Assembly: GCF_001885215.1 (NCBI RefSeq)
Contig: NZ_CP018091.1
Location: 682,001 to 746,000, forward strand
Reading direction: 5' to 3'
From: Synechococcus sp. SynAce01
GTDB taxonomy: Bacteria > Cyanobacteriota > Cyanobacteriia > PCC-6307 > Cyanobiaceae
DNA length: 64,000 bases
Shown here piece by piece: positions 1 through 7,707 of this stretch (position 1 is the first letter of the stretch; every line of letters begins with the position of its first letter). A model generated the notes under the pieces. It was not told the DNA's origin. It worked only from the letters and a program-made list of their open reading frames with translations, and did no database searches. The translations under genes were made by a program, and so were the position numbers.

Positions 1-1
1 G

Positions 2-664
2 CTGCTGGCCTGGCAGCCGCTGCCGCCACTGCAGGCCAACTGGCCGGCGGTGCTGGCCCTGCCCTGGGCCGCCCTGGTGGCCACCACCCTGGGCCTGACG
101 CTGCTGGCCGCCTGCCTGGCGGTGGGCGTGGCCCCGCTGCTGTTGCTGCTGGTGGCACCCTGGCCCTGGGGTCGCCTGCTGTTGCGGGCCGTCTGGGCCA
201 TGGGCCGGCTGTGGCCGCCACCGCTCACCGCCCTGCTGCTGCTGTTCGTGCTCAAGCCCGGGGTCATCACCGCGGCGTTGGCCCTGGCTTTTCACAACCT
301 CGGGGTGCTGGGCCGGCTGCTGCTGGAGGCCTGCGAAGACACCGCTGATCAACCCGGATCGGGCGGAGCCGAAGTGGCCCTGAGCTGCTCGGGCTGTGGT
401 CCGCGGCTGGCCCTGCTCTACGGCCGCTTCAGTGGCCTGGCCCGCTCCTACCTGGCCTACGGCGCCTACCGGGCCGATGTGATCCTGCGGGAAACCGTGG
501 TGGTCGGGCTGGTGGGGGCCGCCGGGCTGGGCAGCCTGCTGCTGGAGGCCCTCAGTTCGTTTGCCGTCGATGAGCTGATTGCCCTGATCGCGGTGTATGC
601 CCTGCTGACCCTGCTGGGAGAAGATCTCAGCGACCGGGTCCGACAGCGACTGCTCTCGGGCTGA
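2..664 (+). CDS. PhnE-like ABC transporter permease, 5' end missing
   Basis: The reading frame is open from the first bases of the window, so the N-terminus lies outside. About 220 residues are visible. They form several hydrophobic leucine/alanine-rich segments and end in a typical permease loop: ILRETVVVGLVGAAGLGS resembles the EAA/coupling-helix region of phosphonate (PhnE) permeases, which reads RE..VVG.VGAGG.G. In that family the permease pairs with an ATPase (PhnC) and a binding protein (PhnD) in the inner membrane. None of these partners is visible downstream, so they may lie upstream. The substrate (phosphonate, phosphite or other) cannot be decided. Between the membrane segments lies a short loop carrying CSGCGPR, which I do not recognise as a motif. 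Confidence 0.75.
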   Translation: MLAWQPLPPLQANWPAVLALPWAALVATTLGLTLLAACLAVGVAPLLLLLVAPWPWGRLLLRAVWAMGRLWPPPLTALLLLFVLKPGVITAALALAFHNLGVLGRLLLEACEDTADQPGSGGAEVALSCSGCGPRLALLYGRFSGLARSYLAYGAYRADVILRETVVVGLVGAAGLGSLLLEALSSFAVDELIALIAVYALLTLLGEDLSDRVRQRLLSG

Positions 665-681
665 CCCCCCTGCTCCCCGCG

Positions 682-1359
682 ATGCCCGAGGCGATTCCCC
701 GCAAGCTGGTGGTGCTGGGTGACAGCAGTGCCTACGGCTGGGGCGATCCGGACGAGGGTGGCTGGTGCGAGCGGCTGCGCCGGCACTGGATGCAGCTGCC
801 CGGCGGGCCGGTGCTCTACAACCTCGGTGTGCGCGGCGATGGACTCGAGCGGCTGGCGGCTCGCCTGCCCAGCGAGGTGGGTTGCCGCGGCGAACTGCGC
901 CGCCAGCTCCCCCAGGGCATCCTGATCAACATCGGCTTCAACGACAGCGCCCGGGTCGGGCGCCCCGATGGCCGCCACCAACTGGCGCCCGAGGCCTTCC
1001 TCTTTGGCCTGCAGCAACTGTTGCGCCAGGCCAAGGCCCAGGCGCCGGTGCTGGTGATCGGGCTCTCGCCGGTGGATGGGGCGGTGATGCCCTATGCCGG
1101 CTGCCTCTGGTACGAGCTCGCCGCCCTGCGCCGCTATGAGCGCCTGCTTGAGGAGGCCTGCCTCGAAGAGGACGTGCCCTTCCTGCCGCTGCTGGAGCCC
1201 CTGCTGGGCGATCCGCACTGGTTGCGGCTGATCGACGGCGATGGTGTGCATCTCAATGGAGCGGGCCATCAGCGGATCTTTGAGCGGGTGCGGCAGTGGC
1301 CGGCCCTGCTGCGTTGGGCGGGCCTGGAGCCGCTGGTGGCGTGCACGCCATCGGCCTGA
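682..1359 (+). CDS. GDSL/SGNH-family lipase or esterase
   Basis: This 225-residue protein has the SGNH hydrolase blocks in order. Block I is VLGDSSAYGWG near residue 11, with Ser as nucleophile. The block III asparagine is in NIGFND near residue 90, and block V, DGVHLNGAGH with the catalytic Asp/His, is near residue 190. The family hydrolyses ester bonds in lipids, acylated sugars or acyl-CoA, and the substrate here is unknown. There is no clear signal peptide, so it is probably cytoplasmic. It starts 17 nt after the permease and may be co-transcribed with it. The length is normal for the family. Confidence 0.8.
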   Translation: MPEAIPRKLVVLGDSSAYGWGDPDEGGWCERLRRHWMQLPGGPVLYNLGVRGDGLERLAARLPSEVGCRGELRRQLPQGILINIGFNDSARVGRPDGRHQLAPEAFLFGLQQLLRQAKAQAPVLVIGLSPVDGAVMPYAGCLWYELAALRRYERLLEEACLEEDVPFLPLLEPLLGDPHWLRLIDGDGVHLNGAGHQRIFERVRQWPALLRWAGLEPLVACTPSA

Positions 1360-1369
1360 AGGGGGGGCG

Positions 1370-1412
1370 TCTCCCCGAAATGGGGGGAGAAGAAATCCCC
1401 CTTTTGGGGGAT
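1370..1412. terminator. Two adjacent C/G hairpins between the GDSL gene and the sigma factor
   Basis: Two inverted repeats lie side by side. TCTCCCC (1370-1376) pairs with GGGGAGA (1384-1390), and ATCCCCC (1395-1401) pairs with GGGGGAT (1406-1412) around a TTTT loop. A run of seven G (1361-1367) just before could compete for the first C-run. They may terminate the upstream unit or act as a leader structure for the sigma gene 105 nt downstream. No U-tract follows, so an ordinary intrinsic terminator is not certain. Confidence 0.4.
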
Positions 1413-1516
1413 AGCGCTGAGCGGGCCACTCGAAAGAGGGTGAAACCACGGAACTCCACACCCAGGAACTCCACCGACAGCACCACCACCGACAAGCCCC
1501 CCGCCCAAACCACGCC

Positions 1517-2371
1517 ATGCCAGAGACCACCTACGCCAGCCTCAACCCCACCTTGCTGGGCCGCTATCACCGCAGTGCCGACCAACACGAACGCAACAGG
1601 CTGGTGGAACTCAACCTTCCCCTGGTGCGGAAGGTGGCTGATCGCCAGAGCCGCAGCACAAACCTGCCCTTCGACGATTTACTGCAATTGGGCTGCCTCG
1701 GCCTGATCAAGGCGATCGAAAGTTTCGATCCCGGCAAGGGCGTTGCCCTGAGCAGCTACGCCGTTCCCTACATCCGTGGGGCCATGCAGCACCACCTGCG
1801 CGACCAGCACCCGCCCCTGCGCTGCTCACGCCTGCTGCGCGAGCTCCACCGCCGCGGCCAGACCCTGCAGCAGCAATGCCTGCACCAGCAGTTGCCGGCC
1901 CTCGACGGCAAGGCACTGGCGGCAGCGCTCGGCTGCCAACCGGAGCGTTGGCAGGAGGCCTGCGCCCTCCACTGGGCACTGCAGCTGCGCAGCCTCGATG
2001 CCCCCGTGGGCCACGGGGAGGAATCCTCTCTGGCCCTGGTCGACCTGCTCGAAGCCCCGCAGACCCCCCACCCCTGCCGCCCAGACAGCCCGGCTGAATC
2101 GCCCTGCTGCGAACCCGAACCCCAGGACTGGCTGCGGCTGCGGCTGGGCCGCCTCGACCCCGACCTCCGCCAACTGCTGGAAGGACGGGTGTTGGCGGGA
2201 GCGTCGTGGCGCGAGCTCGGCGAAGCCCTGGGCCTGAAGGCCCGGGTGGCCCAGAAGCGCTTTGAGACGTTGGTGGCCCAGCTGCGGCTCGAACTCGGCG
2301 CCGAACTCGGCGAGCTGTTCAGCCCCCAAGACGAGCTGCAGAGCGCTGCCGCTCGGATCGTGCCGGGCTAG
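1517..2371 (+). CDS. Group 3 (alternative) sigma-70 family factor
   Basis: The protein has 284 residues. Region 2 spans roughly residues 25-95: NLPLVRKVADR, then LLQLGCLGLIKAIESFDP and SSYAVPYIRGAMQHHLRD. A poorly conserved middle follows, with a proline- and cysteine-rich linker at about residues 170-205. Region 4 forms a helix-turn-helix near residues 235-260 (ASWRELGEALGLKARVAQKR). The short N-terminus without region 1.1 and the PYIRG motif fit cyanobacterial group 3 sigma factors. In Synechocystis, SigF of this group controls pilin and motility genes, but assigning that role here would be inference. The gene converges with the DUF92 gene, and the two stop codons overlap by 4 nt. Confidence 0.8.
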   Translation: MPETTYASLNPTLLGRYHRSADQHERNRLVELNLPLVRKVADRQSRSTNLPFDDLLQLGCLGLIKAIESFDPGKGVALSSYAVPYIRGAMQHHLRDQHPPLRCSRLLRELHRRGQTLQQQCLHQQLPALDGKALAAALGCQPERWQEACALHWALQLRSLDAPVGHGEESSLALVDLLEAPQTPHPCRPDSPAESPCCEPEPQDWLRLRLGRLDPDLRQLLEGRVLAGASWRELGEALGLKARVAQKRFETLVAQLRLELGAELGELFSPQDELQSAAARIVPG

Positions 2372-3117
2372 GGCAGCAGCAGGGCCAGGCCGATCGCCAG
2401 TAGCGCCGCGATCAGGGTCTGCAGACCGTTGACCAGCTCGTTGCTCAGCCAGCGATAGCGCCCCTGCAGAGTGGCGCCGATCAGGCTCTCGATCAGGGTC
2501 GCCAGCAGGCCCACCAGGGTCACCAGCCCAACGGCCGCCGGAGAAGAGAGCAGGCCCAGGGCCCAGAGCAGCAGGGCCATGGCACCACTGCCCACCAGGC
2601 TGGCCAGGGTTCCCTCCAGGCTGATTGCCCCCTCGGTGCCAGCCGGAACCCGCCGCAGGCTGGTGATCAACACGGTGGTGCGTCCCCAGCGCTTGCCGAT
2701 CTCGCTGCCGCAGGTGTCAGCCAGCTTGGCGGCAAAACTGGCGCTGAAGCCCAGCAACAGCAAGGGCACCGGTGCAGCCGGCGCGGTGGTGAGCAGGGCC
2801 AGGCCAGCGCCGGTCGCCGCCGAACCCCAGACGTTCTCAGGTCCGCGCCGGCCGCCGCGGGCTTCGGCCAGCCCCGCTTGCTGCTTGCGGCGATAGCCCA
2901 GCCTGGTCACCAGCGACCCCAGCAGCAGATAGAGCACCACCGCCAGCCAGCCGCGCCAGCCCAGGGTCCCCCAGAGCAGGCTGCCGAGGATGCCGGCATG
3001 GACCCAGCCGGCAGGGGTGAGCAGGGGCAGGCGCTGGGCCAGGGCGATCAGGGCGGCGTTGAGCCCCAGGGCTAGAAGCCAGTGCACAAGGGTCTGGGTT
3101 GGCAGGGCAAACGGCAC
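2368..3117 (-). CDS. DUF92 / TIGR00297 membrane protein (VTE6-like)
   Basis: This is a 249-residue polytopic membrane protein with about six hydrophobic segments and the family signature around GRRGPENVWGSAATG and SFAAKLADTCGSEIGKRWG. Plant members of the family (VTE6) have phytyl-phosphate kinase activity that recycles phytol for tocopherol and phylloquinone. A similar role is plausible in a cyanobacterium but cannot be read from the sequence. The start is GTG at 3117; the next in-frame GTG lies inside the first membrane helix. The stop overlaps the convergent sigma gene by 4 nt. Confidence 0.75.
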   Translation of the reverse strand: MPFALPTQTLVHWLLALGLNAALIALAQRLPLLTPAGWVHAGILGSLLWGTLGWRGWLAVVLYLLLGSLVTRLGYRRKQQAGLAEARGGRRGPENVWGSAATGAGLALLTTAPAAPVPLLLLGFSASFAAKLADTCGSEIGKRWGRTTVLITSLRRVPAGTEGAISLEGTLASLVGSGAMALLLWALGLLSSPAAVGLVTLVGLLATLIESLIGATLQGRYRWLSNELVNGLQTLIAALLAIGLALLLP

Positions 3118-3211
3118 GACAAGGCGAAGGCGGCTGCTGTTCAGTGTCGATGGCGGTGGCAGTGGCGATGGCGGTGGCTGGGCGATGACTGTGTTGCACT
3201 AGCCCGAGGCC

Positions 3212-3242
3212 TTGGCACCAGGCTCTCGCCCAGGCGGATAAT
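3212..3242 (+). promoter_or_regulatory. Putative sigma-70 type promoter
   Basis: TTGGCA (3212-3217, five of six matches to the -35 box) is followed after 19 nt by GATAAT (3237-3242, five of six matches to the -10 box). The pair lies about 29 nt before the ATG at 3271. The spacer is slightly long. Confidence 0.4.
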
Positions 3243-3270
3243 TGGGAGACCTGCTGCTCCTACCCTCGCC

Positions 3271-3672
3271 ATGGTGTTCAACCGCAAGCCTGCGTTCTTC
3301 CTCAACCTTGACAAGAACGAGCCGAAAGACCCTCTGGCTGTGGCCCCCGTTGCCCCAAAAGCGGACGCAGCCAAGAAGGCCAGTCCGGCCATGGCAGCGA
3401 CTGCGGCGAAACCTGCAGTTGCCTCCGCGCCTGCCGCTGAACCGGCTCGGGCCGCCAGCCCAGCGGTTCTGACCACCGCCAAAGTTCTGACCACCGCCGA
3501 GGTGATCGCCGCCGAGCTTCGCCTCAGCCAGGAGAACAGCCCCCCGCCGTCGACGGTCACCTTTGCGCCGGAACAGCTGATCCCCTCCGCTGCCCTGCCC
3601 CGCCCCCGTCGCCTGGCCGGCGCCAACCTGGCTGGCTTCAAGGCGATCGCCAATTCCCTGACCAGCGGCTAA
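3271..3672 (+). CDS. Alanine/proline-rich small protein, function unknown
   Basis: This protein of 133 residues starts at ATG 3271, which directly follows a promoter-like pair. The N-terminus (MVFNRKPAFFLNLDKNEP) and C-terminus (GANLAGFKAIANSL) look ordered. The middle is low-complexity Ala/Pro/Lys with an imperfect repeat, VLTTAKVLTTAE, encoded by two 15-nt copies (3466-3480 and 3484-3498). It has no membrane segment and I recognise no family. An upstream in-frame start at 3082 would add a low-complexity stretch across the divergent DUF92 gene and is less likely. It is probably a lineage-specific protein of picocyanobacteria. Confidence 0.6.
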   Translation: MVFNRKPAFFLNLDKNEPKDPLAVAPVAPKADAAKKASPAMAATAAKPAVASAPAAEPARAASPAVLTTAKVLTTAEVIAAELRLSQENSPPPSTVTFAPEQLIPSAALPRPRRLAGANLAGFKAIANSLTSG

Positions 3673-3696
3673 ACAGCCGTTGATCAGCGGCTGAAC

Positions 3697-4458
3697 TCAG
3701 CAGCCCCAGCGGGCCGCTCTCCACGCGCTGATCTGGCCCAGTCCGGCGACGGCTGCGGTGGACGTGCGCAGGATGCGCGGACCCAGGTCCACCGCCTGCC
3801 AGCCCGCCGCGATGGCCCGCTCCTCTTCATTCGGGCTCCAACCCCCTTCTGGCCCGATGGCGAGCTTTACGCCCTGGGACGCCAGCGGCGCGCTGAGGGA
3901 GTCGGCCCATGGGCCCAGAAGCTCGCAGAGGCGGGGCAGCTCCTGCCGACGCGAGGTGGCGATCAGGGCCAGGCCCGGCCAGGGCTGCGCCAGCCACTCC
4001 TGGGCCTGCACGGCCTCGCCCAGCTCGGGCAGCCACAGCCGCTCGCATTGCTCGCTGGCCTCGCGCAGGATCGCCGTCCAGCGTTCCGTCCGCCCCGCCT
4101 GAATCCCCCCTGTGCCGCGCTCTGCCAGCAACGGCTGCAGCCGGTCGACCCCCAGCTCGCAGGCCATCCGCACCACCACGTCGCCATCGAGCCGAGGCAT
4201 CGCCACCGCCAGGGTGAGGGCAGGGGCGGCGGCGGCGACGGCTTCAAGGGGTTGGCCGGGCGGTTGCTCCAGCCGGGCGGTGCGCCGATCGAGCAGCACG
4301 GCACTCCAGAGGCGGCCAGCGCCATCAACAACGGCAAAGCGATCACCGTTGCCGTACCGCAGCACGCGCGTGAGGTAGCGGCTCTCCTCGGCATTGAGGG
4401 CCAGGTCGCCGCCAAGCCGGGCGGGATCGATCAGCAGGCGGCGCAGTTCGCGGGCCAT
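3697..4458 (-). CDS. rsmE: 16S rRNA (uracil-1498-N3)-methyltransferase RsmE
   Basis: This 253-residue SPOUT-class enzyme has an N-terminal PUA-like part (residues 1-70, with YLTRVLRYGNGD). The knotted SAM-binding C-terminus carries KLAIGPEGGWSPNEEERAI and DLGPRILRTSTAAVAGL. RsmE methylates U1498 in the decoding region of the 30S subunit. The length is normal. The gene precedes the DUF3531 gene's 3' end on the same strand, with 41 nt between them. Confidence 0.93.
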   Translation of the reverse strand: MARELRRLLIDPARLGGDLALNAEESRYLTRVLRYGNGDRFAVVDGAGRLWSAVLLDRRTARLEQPPGQPLEAVAAAAPALTLAVAMPRLDGDVVVRMACELGVDRLQPLLAERGTGGIQAGRTERWTAILREASEQCERLWLPELGEAVQAQEWLAQPWPGLALIATSRRQELPRLCELLGPWADSLSAPLASQGVKLAIGPEGGWSPNEEERAIAAGWQAVDLGPRILRTSTAAVAGLGQISAWRAARWGC

Positions 4459-4499
4459 GGCAGGGGGGCAGCGGGGTGTGCTGTTGCGGGCAGTGCCGC

Positions 4500-4952
4500 T
4501 CAGTTGTTACCCAGCGGGAAGAGGGCGTCGGCCTGTTCCTCCACGGGCCAGTCCTCGTTGACCCCACCGATCACCAGTTCGGCGATCTCGACGACTTCCT
4601 TGTCGAGCTGGTGCAGGGCATTGATCAGCACGTCGAGGGCCACACCATCGCTGGTGCCGAGATCCAGCCAGCAGCGGGCCCAGTCGTCCTGATACTCCAG
4701 CTCACCCATGTTGTGCATCAGGGCCGGCAACGACTTTTCAGCGCCCTCGCTGTCGTACGTCATCCAGCTCAGATCAGCGCCCTCCTCGTGCACCTGCAGG
4801 TTTTCAGCGTTGAAGGCCCCCAACTTGCCGAGGAAAAACAGACTTTCAAACACCGTGTTCACATAGCCCTGCTCTCCCTGGCCGGGGTTATCGGCGAAAC
4901 GGAGCCAGATCCAGCAGTTGAACGGATCCACGTCCCGAAATCTGACGTCCAT
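4500..4952 (-). CDS. DUF3531 family protein
   Basis: The protein of 150 residues begins MDVRFRDVDPFNCWIWLRF, the usual start of DUF3531 proteins of cyanobacteria and plastids. I therefore chose the ATG at 4952 rather than upstream starts that would run into the divergent ABC ATPase. It has no membrane segment and is acidic. The function is unknown. It shares a strand with rsmE and is divergent from the ATPase gene at 5022. Confidence 0.75.
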   Translation of the reverse strand: MDVRFRDVDPFNCWIWLRFADNPGQGEQGYVNTVFESLFFLGKLGAFNAENLQVHEEGADLSWMTYDSEGAEKSLPALMHNMGELEYQDDWARCWLDLGTSDGVALDVLINALHQLDKEVVEIAELVIGGVNEDWPVEEQADALFPLGNN

Positions 4953-5021
4953 CGGCAGCGCTTTCGCATTGGCCCCCCATCCAACACGGCCACTGCAAGC
5001 TGGTACGACCTGAGGCCCCCC

Positions 5022-5669
5022 ATGCTGGAGCTCCAAGCCCTGCGTTACCAGCCAGCCACCGCCGCTGAAGCCGTGCTCAACGGCCTGGATCTGACGCTCA
5101 AACCAGGGGAGCCGGCCCTGGTGGCGGGCCGCAGCGGCTCGGGTAAGACCACCTTGATGGAGCTGATCTGCGGCCTGGCCACGCCCAGTGGCGGCACGAT
5201 CCGCTGGCAGGGTCAGCCGCTGAACGCCCGCCAGCGCCGCTGGCTCTGCGGTCTGGTTTTTCAGTTTCCTGAGCGTCACTTCCTGGGGTTGAGCGTGGGC
5301 CAGGAATTGAAACTGGGTCAGCGTCGGCTGCCGGCCGAGAAGCTCGAGGCCGTGCTTCACCAGGTGGGTCTGGGCTCTCTATCGCTGCAACAGGCACCGG
5401 AGCGGCTCAGCGGCGGCCAGCAACGGCGCCTGGCGCTGGCGGTGCAACTGGTGCGCGATCCAGCCGTTCTGCTGCTCGATGAACCCACCGCCGGGCTGGA
5501 TTGGTCGGTGCGCCAGGAGGTGCTGCAACTGTTGGCCCAGCTCAGCCGCGACCGGGTTCTGCTGGTGGTCACCCACGAGCCGGAGCTGTTCCGTGGCGTG
5601 ATTGATCGGGGTTGGCTGTTAGAGCAGGGCGCGCTTCGCCCCCTGCCCGCACTCCTTACGATGCTCTGA
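5022..5669 (+). CDS. ABC transporter ATP-binding protein, ECF/cobalt type
   Basis: This is a compact ATPase of 215 residues. It has Walker A GRSGSGKTT near residue 36, the Q-loop FQFPERHF near residue 78, signature LSGGQQRRLAL near residue 130 and Walker B VLLLDEPTAGLD near residue 150. An H-loop follows in VTHEPEL. The Q-loop resembles energy-coupling-factor (cobalt, nickel, vitamin) ATPases and the plastid ABCI11/NAP14 group. No permease or substrate-binding gene is adjacent, so the partner is unknown. The start at 5022 follows from the divergent neighbour and the family N-terminus. Confidence 0.82.
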   Translation: MLELQALRYQPATAAEAVLNGLDLTLKPGEPALVAGRSGSGKTTLMELICGLATPSGGTIRWQGQPLNARQRRWLCGLVFQFPERHFLGLSVGQELKLGQRRLPAEKLEAVLHQVGLGSLSLQQAPERLSGGQQRRLALAVQLVRDPAVLLLDEPTAGLDWSVRQEVLQLLAQLSRDRVLLVVTHEPELFRGVIDRGWLLEQGALRPLPALLTML

Positions 5670-5684
5670 AATGGGGGTGGGCCG

Positions 5685-6599
5685 ATGCCCGATCAGTTGG
5701 TGCGGGCCACGGCGGCCGAGGGCGGGATTCGGCTGGTGGCAGCTACCACCACCGTCACCAGTCGCTATGCGCGCCGGCGGCACAAACTCTCGTATCTCAC
5801 CACGGCCCTGCTCGGCCGGGCGATGACCGCCGGCCTGCTGCTGGCCAGCTCGATGAAGGTGGCCCACGGCCGGGTGAACCTGAGGATCCAGTCCGATGGC
5901 CCGTTGCGCGGCCTGATGGTGGATGCCGGCCGCGATGGCAGCGTCCGCGGCCATGTGGGGGCGCCGGGCCTGGAGCTCGACCTGGTTGAAACGGGCGGAG
6001 GACGGCACGGTTTCGATTTTCGCAAGGCCACCGGCACCGGCTACCTCCACGTCGTGCGCGACCTGGGCAAGGGCGAGCCCTACAGCAGCACCGTGGAGCT
6101 GGTCAGCGGCGGCATCGGGGAGGATGTGGCCTCCTACCTGCTCCACTCCGAGCAGACGCCCTCGGCCCTGTTCGTCGGCGAGCAGATCGACAACAGCGGC
6201 GTGCGCTGTTGCGGCGGTGTGCTGGTGCAGGTGCTGCCCAAGGCGGCCAGCGAGCCGGCGCTGGTGGCCCTGCTGGAGGCGCGCTGCCGGGAGATCACCG
6301 GCTTCAGCCGCCGCCTGGCCGCTTGTGACGGCAACCTGCAATCCCTGCTCGAAGACATCTTTCCGGATCTCGATCCCCACCTGCTCGAAGACGCCGAAGC
6401 CCAGCAGAACGTGACCTTCCACTGCCCCTGCACCCGTCGCCGCAGCGTCGATGCCCTGCGCATGCTCGGCGAGGCGGAACTGAATGCCATCCTCGATGAG
6501 GACGGCCGAGCTGAACTGACCTGCCACTTCTGCAACGAGGTCTACGGGGTGGAGGAAGGGGAGCTGCGGGAGCTGATCCGGGAGCTGGCCCTGGCCTGA
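5685..6599 (+). CDS. hslO: Hsp33 redox-regulated chaperone
   Basis: This 304-residue protein has the Hsp33 substrate-binding fold at the N-terminus ([19 protein letters not shown]) and the four zinc cysteines at the C-terminus. The cysteines sit as CPC in FHCPCTRRR and as CHFC near residue 280. In the family, oxidation of these cysteines releases zinc and activates holdase activity under oxidative heat stress. It starts 15 nt after the ABC ATPase and is probably co-transcribed. The length is normal and all zinc ligands are present. Confidence 0.93.
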   Translation: MPDQLVRATAAEGGIRLVAATTTVTSRYARRRHKLSYLTTALLGRAMTAGLLLASSMKVAHGRVNLRIQSDGPLRGLMVDAGRDGSVRGHVGAPGLELDLVETGGGRHGFDFRKATGTGYLHVVRDLGKGEPYSSTVELVSGGIGEDVASYLLHSEQTPSALFVGEQIDNSGVRCCGGVLVQVLPKAASEPALVALLEARCREITGFSRRLAACDGNLQSLLEDIFPDLDPHLLEDAEAQQNVTFHCPCTRRRSVDALRMLGEAELNAILDEDGRAELTCHFCNEVYGVEEGELRELIRELALA

Positions 6600-6623
6600 A
6601 CTCAGGGCATCAACAGCCTGAGC

Positions 6624-7325
6624 TCAGGTGATCATCAGGGCTCCCCAGAGCAGCAGCAGCATGGCCGGCAAGCTCTGCACCTGCTCGGGATCGAGGGGCA
6701 GCCCGAGCGGAAGGGAGGGATCGAGCAGCTGAAGCAGACCGCCACCGAGCAGCAGGCCGACGCACAGCAACGCGAAGCTCCAGCCCACAGCCCCGAGTAA
6801 GCGGCCGTTGCGGCGCTGCAGATTCACCACCGTCACGCCCGTGGCCAGGGCCAACAGCACTTCGGCCGAGCCGGCGGGGGCGACCAGCAGCAGCAGAATC
6901 ACCAGGCCGCCGGCGATCAGCGGAAACCAACGCTCACGATTTTCGGCCAACACCAGGGTCGGCAGGCTCAGTGACGGGCGACTGAGCTTGACGCCACTGA
7001 GCTGGGGCAGGGCGGGCATGGCAGGCAGCGAGGGCCGAGAGGGCGTGCGGCTCGCCACGGCCGGCTTGAGTTCCTCGCGCTTGGAGGCCGTCACCGCCGC
7101 ACTGCTGACCTTGCCTTGCTGGCGCTCGCGCAGCCGTTCCATCAGAACGGCGTCGTAGGCGGTTTCCACCTGAGCACGGGCCTGGGGGTCGTCGCCGACG
7201 GCGCTGAGGCGATCCTTGCGGGCTGCCTGAACGTCATCAAAACTGGCATCAGGGGCAATGCCGAGCCGCTCGTAGGGGCTGGCGCCATCGGCAGCACTGG
7301 GAAATGGGGCGGAACCGTTGGTCAT
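6624..7325 (-). CDS. CPP1-like J-type membrane protein
   Basis: The protein has 233 residues. Residues 15-65 form a J-like helical domain (YERLGIAPDASFDDVQAARK) without the HPD motif of true DnaJ. A charged linker follows, then three to four membrane segments in the C-terminal half. This arrangement matches the CPP1 / cell-growth-defect-factor-like family, whose plastid member stabilises protochlorophyllide oxidoreductase. I chose ATG 7325; a TTG nine nt upstream is also possible. The 3' end converges with hslO. Confidence 0.75.
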   Translation of the reverse strand: MTNGSAPFPSAADGASPYERLGIAPDASFDDVQAARKDRLSAVGDDPQARAQVETAYDAVLMERLRERQQGKVSSAAVTASKREELKPAVASRTPSRPSLPAMPALPQLSGVKLSRPSLSLPTLVLAENRERWFPLIAGGLVILLLLVAPAGSAEVLLALATGVTVVNLQRRNGRLLGAVGWSFALLCVGLLLGGGLLQLLDPSLPLGLPLDPEQVQSLPAMLLLLWGALMIT

Positions 7326-7412
7326 GGCCTCCAATGCAGCGGACAGAGTGATAGCCCGAGCGTATCGAGGCGCGGCGCCGGCGGACGTTCAGGGAAGGTA
7401 CCGAAGCACGAT

Positions 7413-7637
7413 TCAGAAGAGCGGTTCGCTGAATTGATAGCCATCCTCCTGTTGCAGATCACGGCGCCGGGCCTCGGCTTCTTCAGCCGCCAGCCAGTGG
7501 CGGTGCTTGAGCAGGGGCATCTGGGGCGGCAGATGGCTGCCTTCGTGCACTTCGACGGTTTCCTGACGGGGTAAAAAACGCACGTAATCACAGCCCCCGT
7601 CACGGCAGGGACGCACCAGCCAAAGATGGTCGGGCAC
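7413..7637 (-). CDS. Small cyanobacterial protein, DUF1651-like
   Basis: This 74-residue protein begins at GTG 7637, preceded by AAAGGT as a ribosome-binding site. It contains WLVRP, VRFLP and PLLKHRHWLAAEEAEARRR. The pattern resembles the small DUF1651 proteins of picocyanobacteria (WLVS...RFHP...PLLK.R..L....A). The family assignment is from memory of the pattern and is tentative. It has no membrane segment and the function is unknown. Confidence 0.55.
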   Translation of the reverse strand: MPDHLWLVRPCRDGGCDYVRFLPRQETVEVHEGSHLPPQMPLLKHRHWLAAEEAEARRRDLQQEDGYQFSEPLF

Positions 7638-7707
7638 GGTTGTTACCTTTCTTTGTAATCGATTCTGGCGAGGCCCGGCGGGTGCCGTGGCTCAGCGCAG
7701 ACGATCT

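Noticed and set aside
466-1530. 354-codon minus-strand frame over the GDSL gene
   Set aside because: Low-complexity, His/Gln/Ala/Arg-rich shadow typical for high-GC DNA; the plus strand carries a family match.
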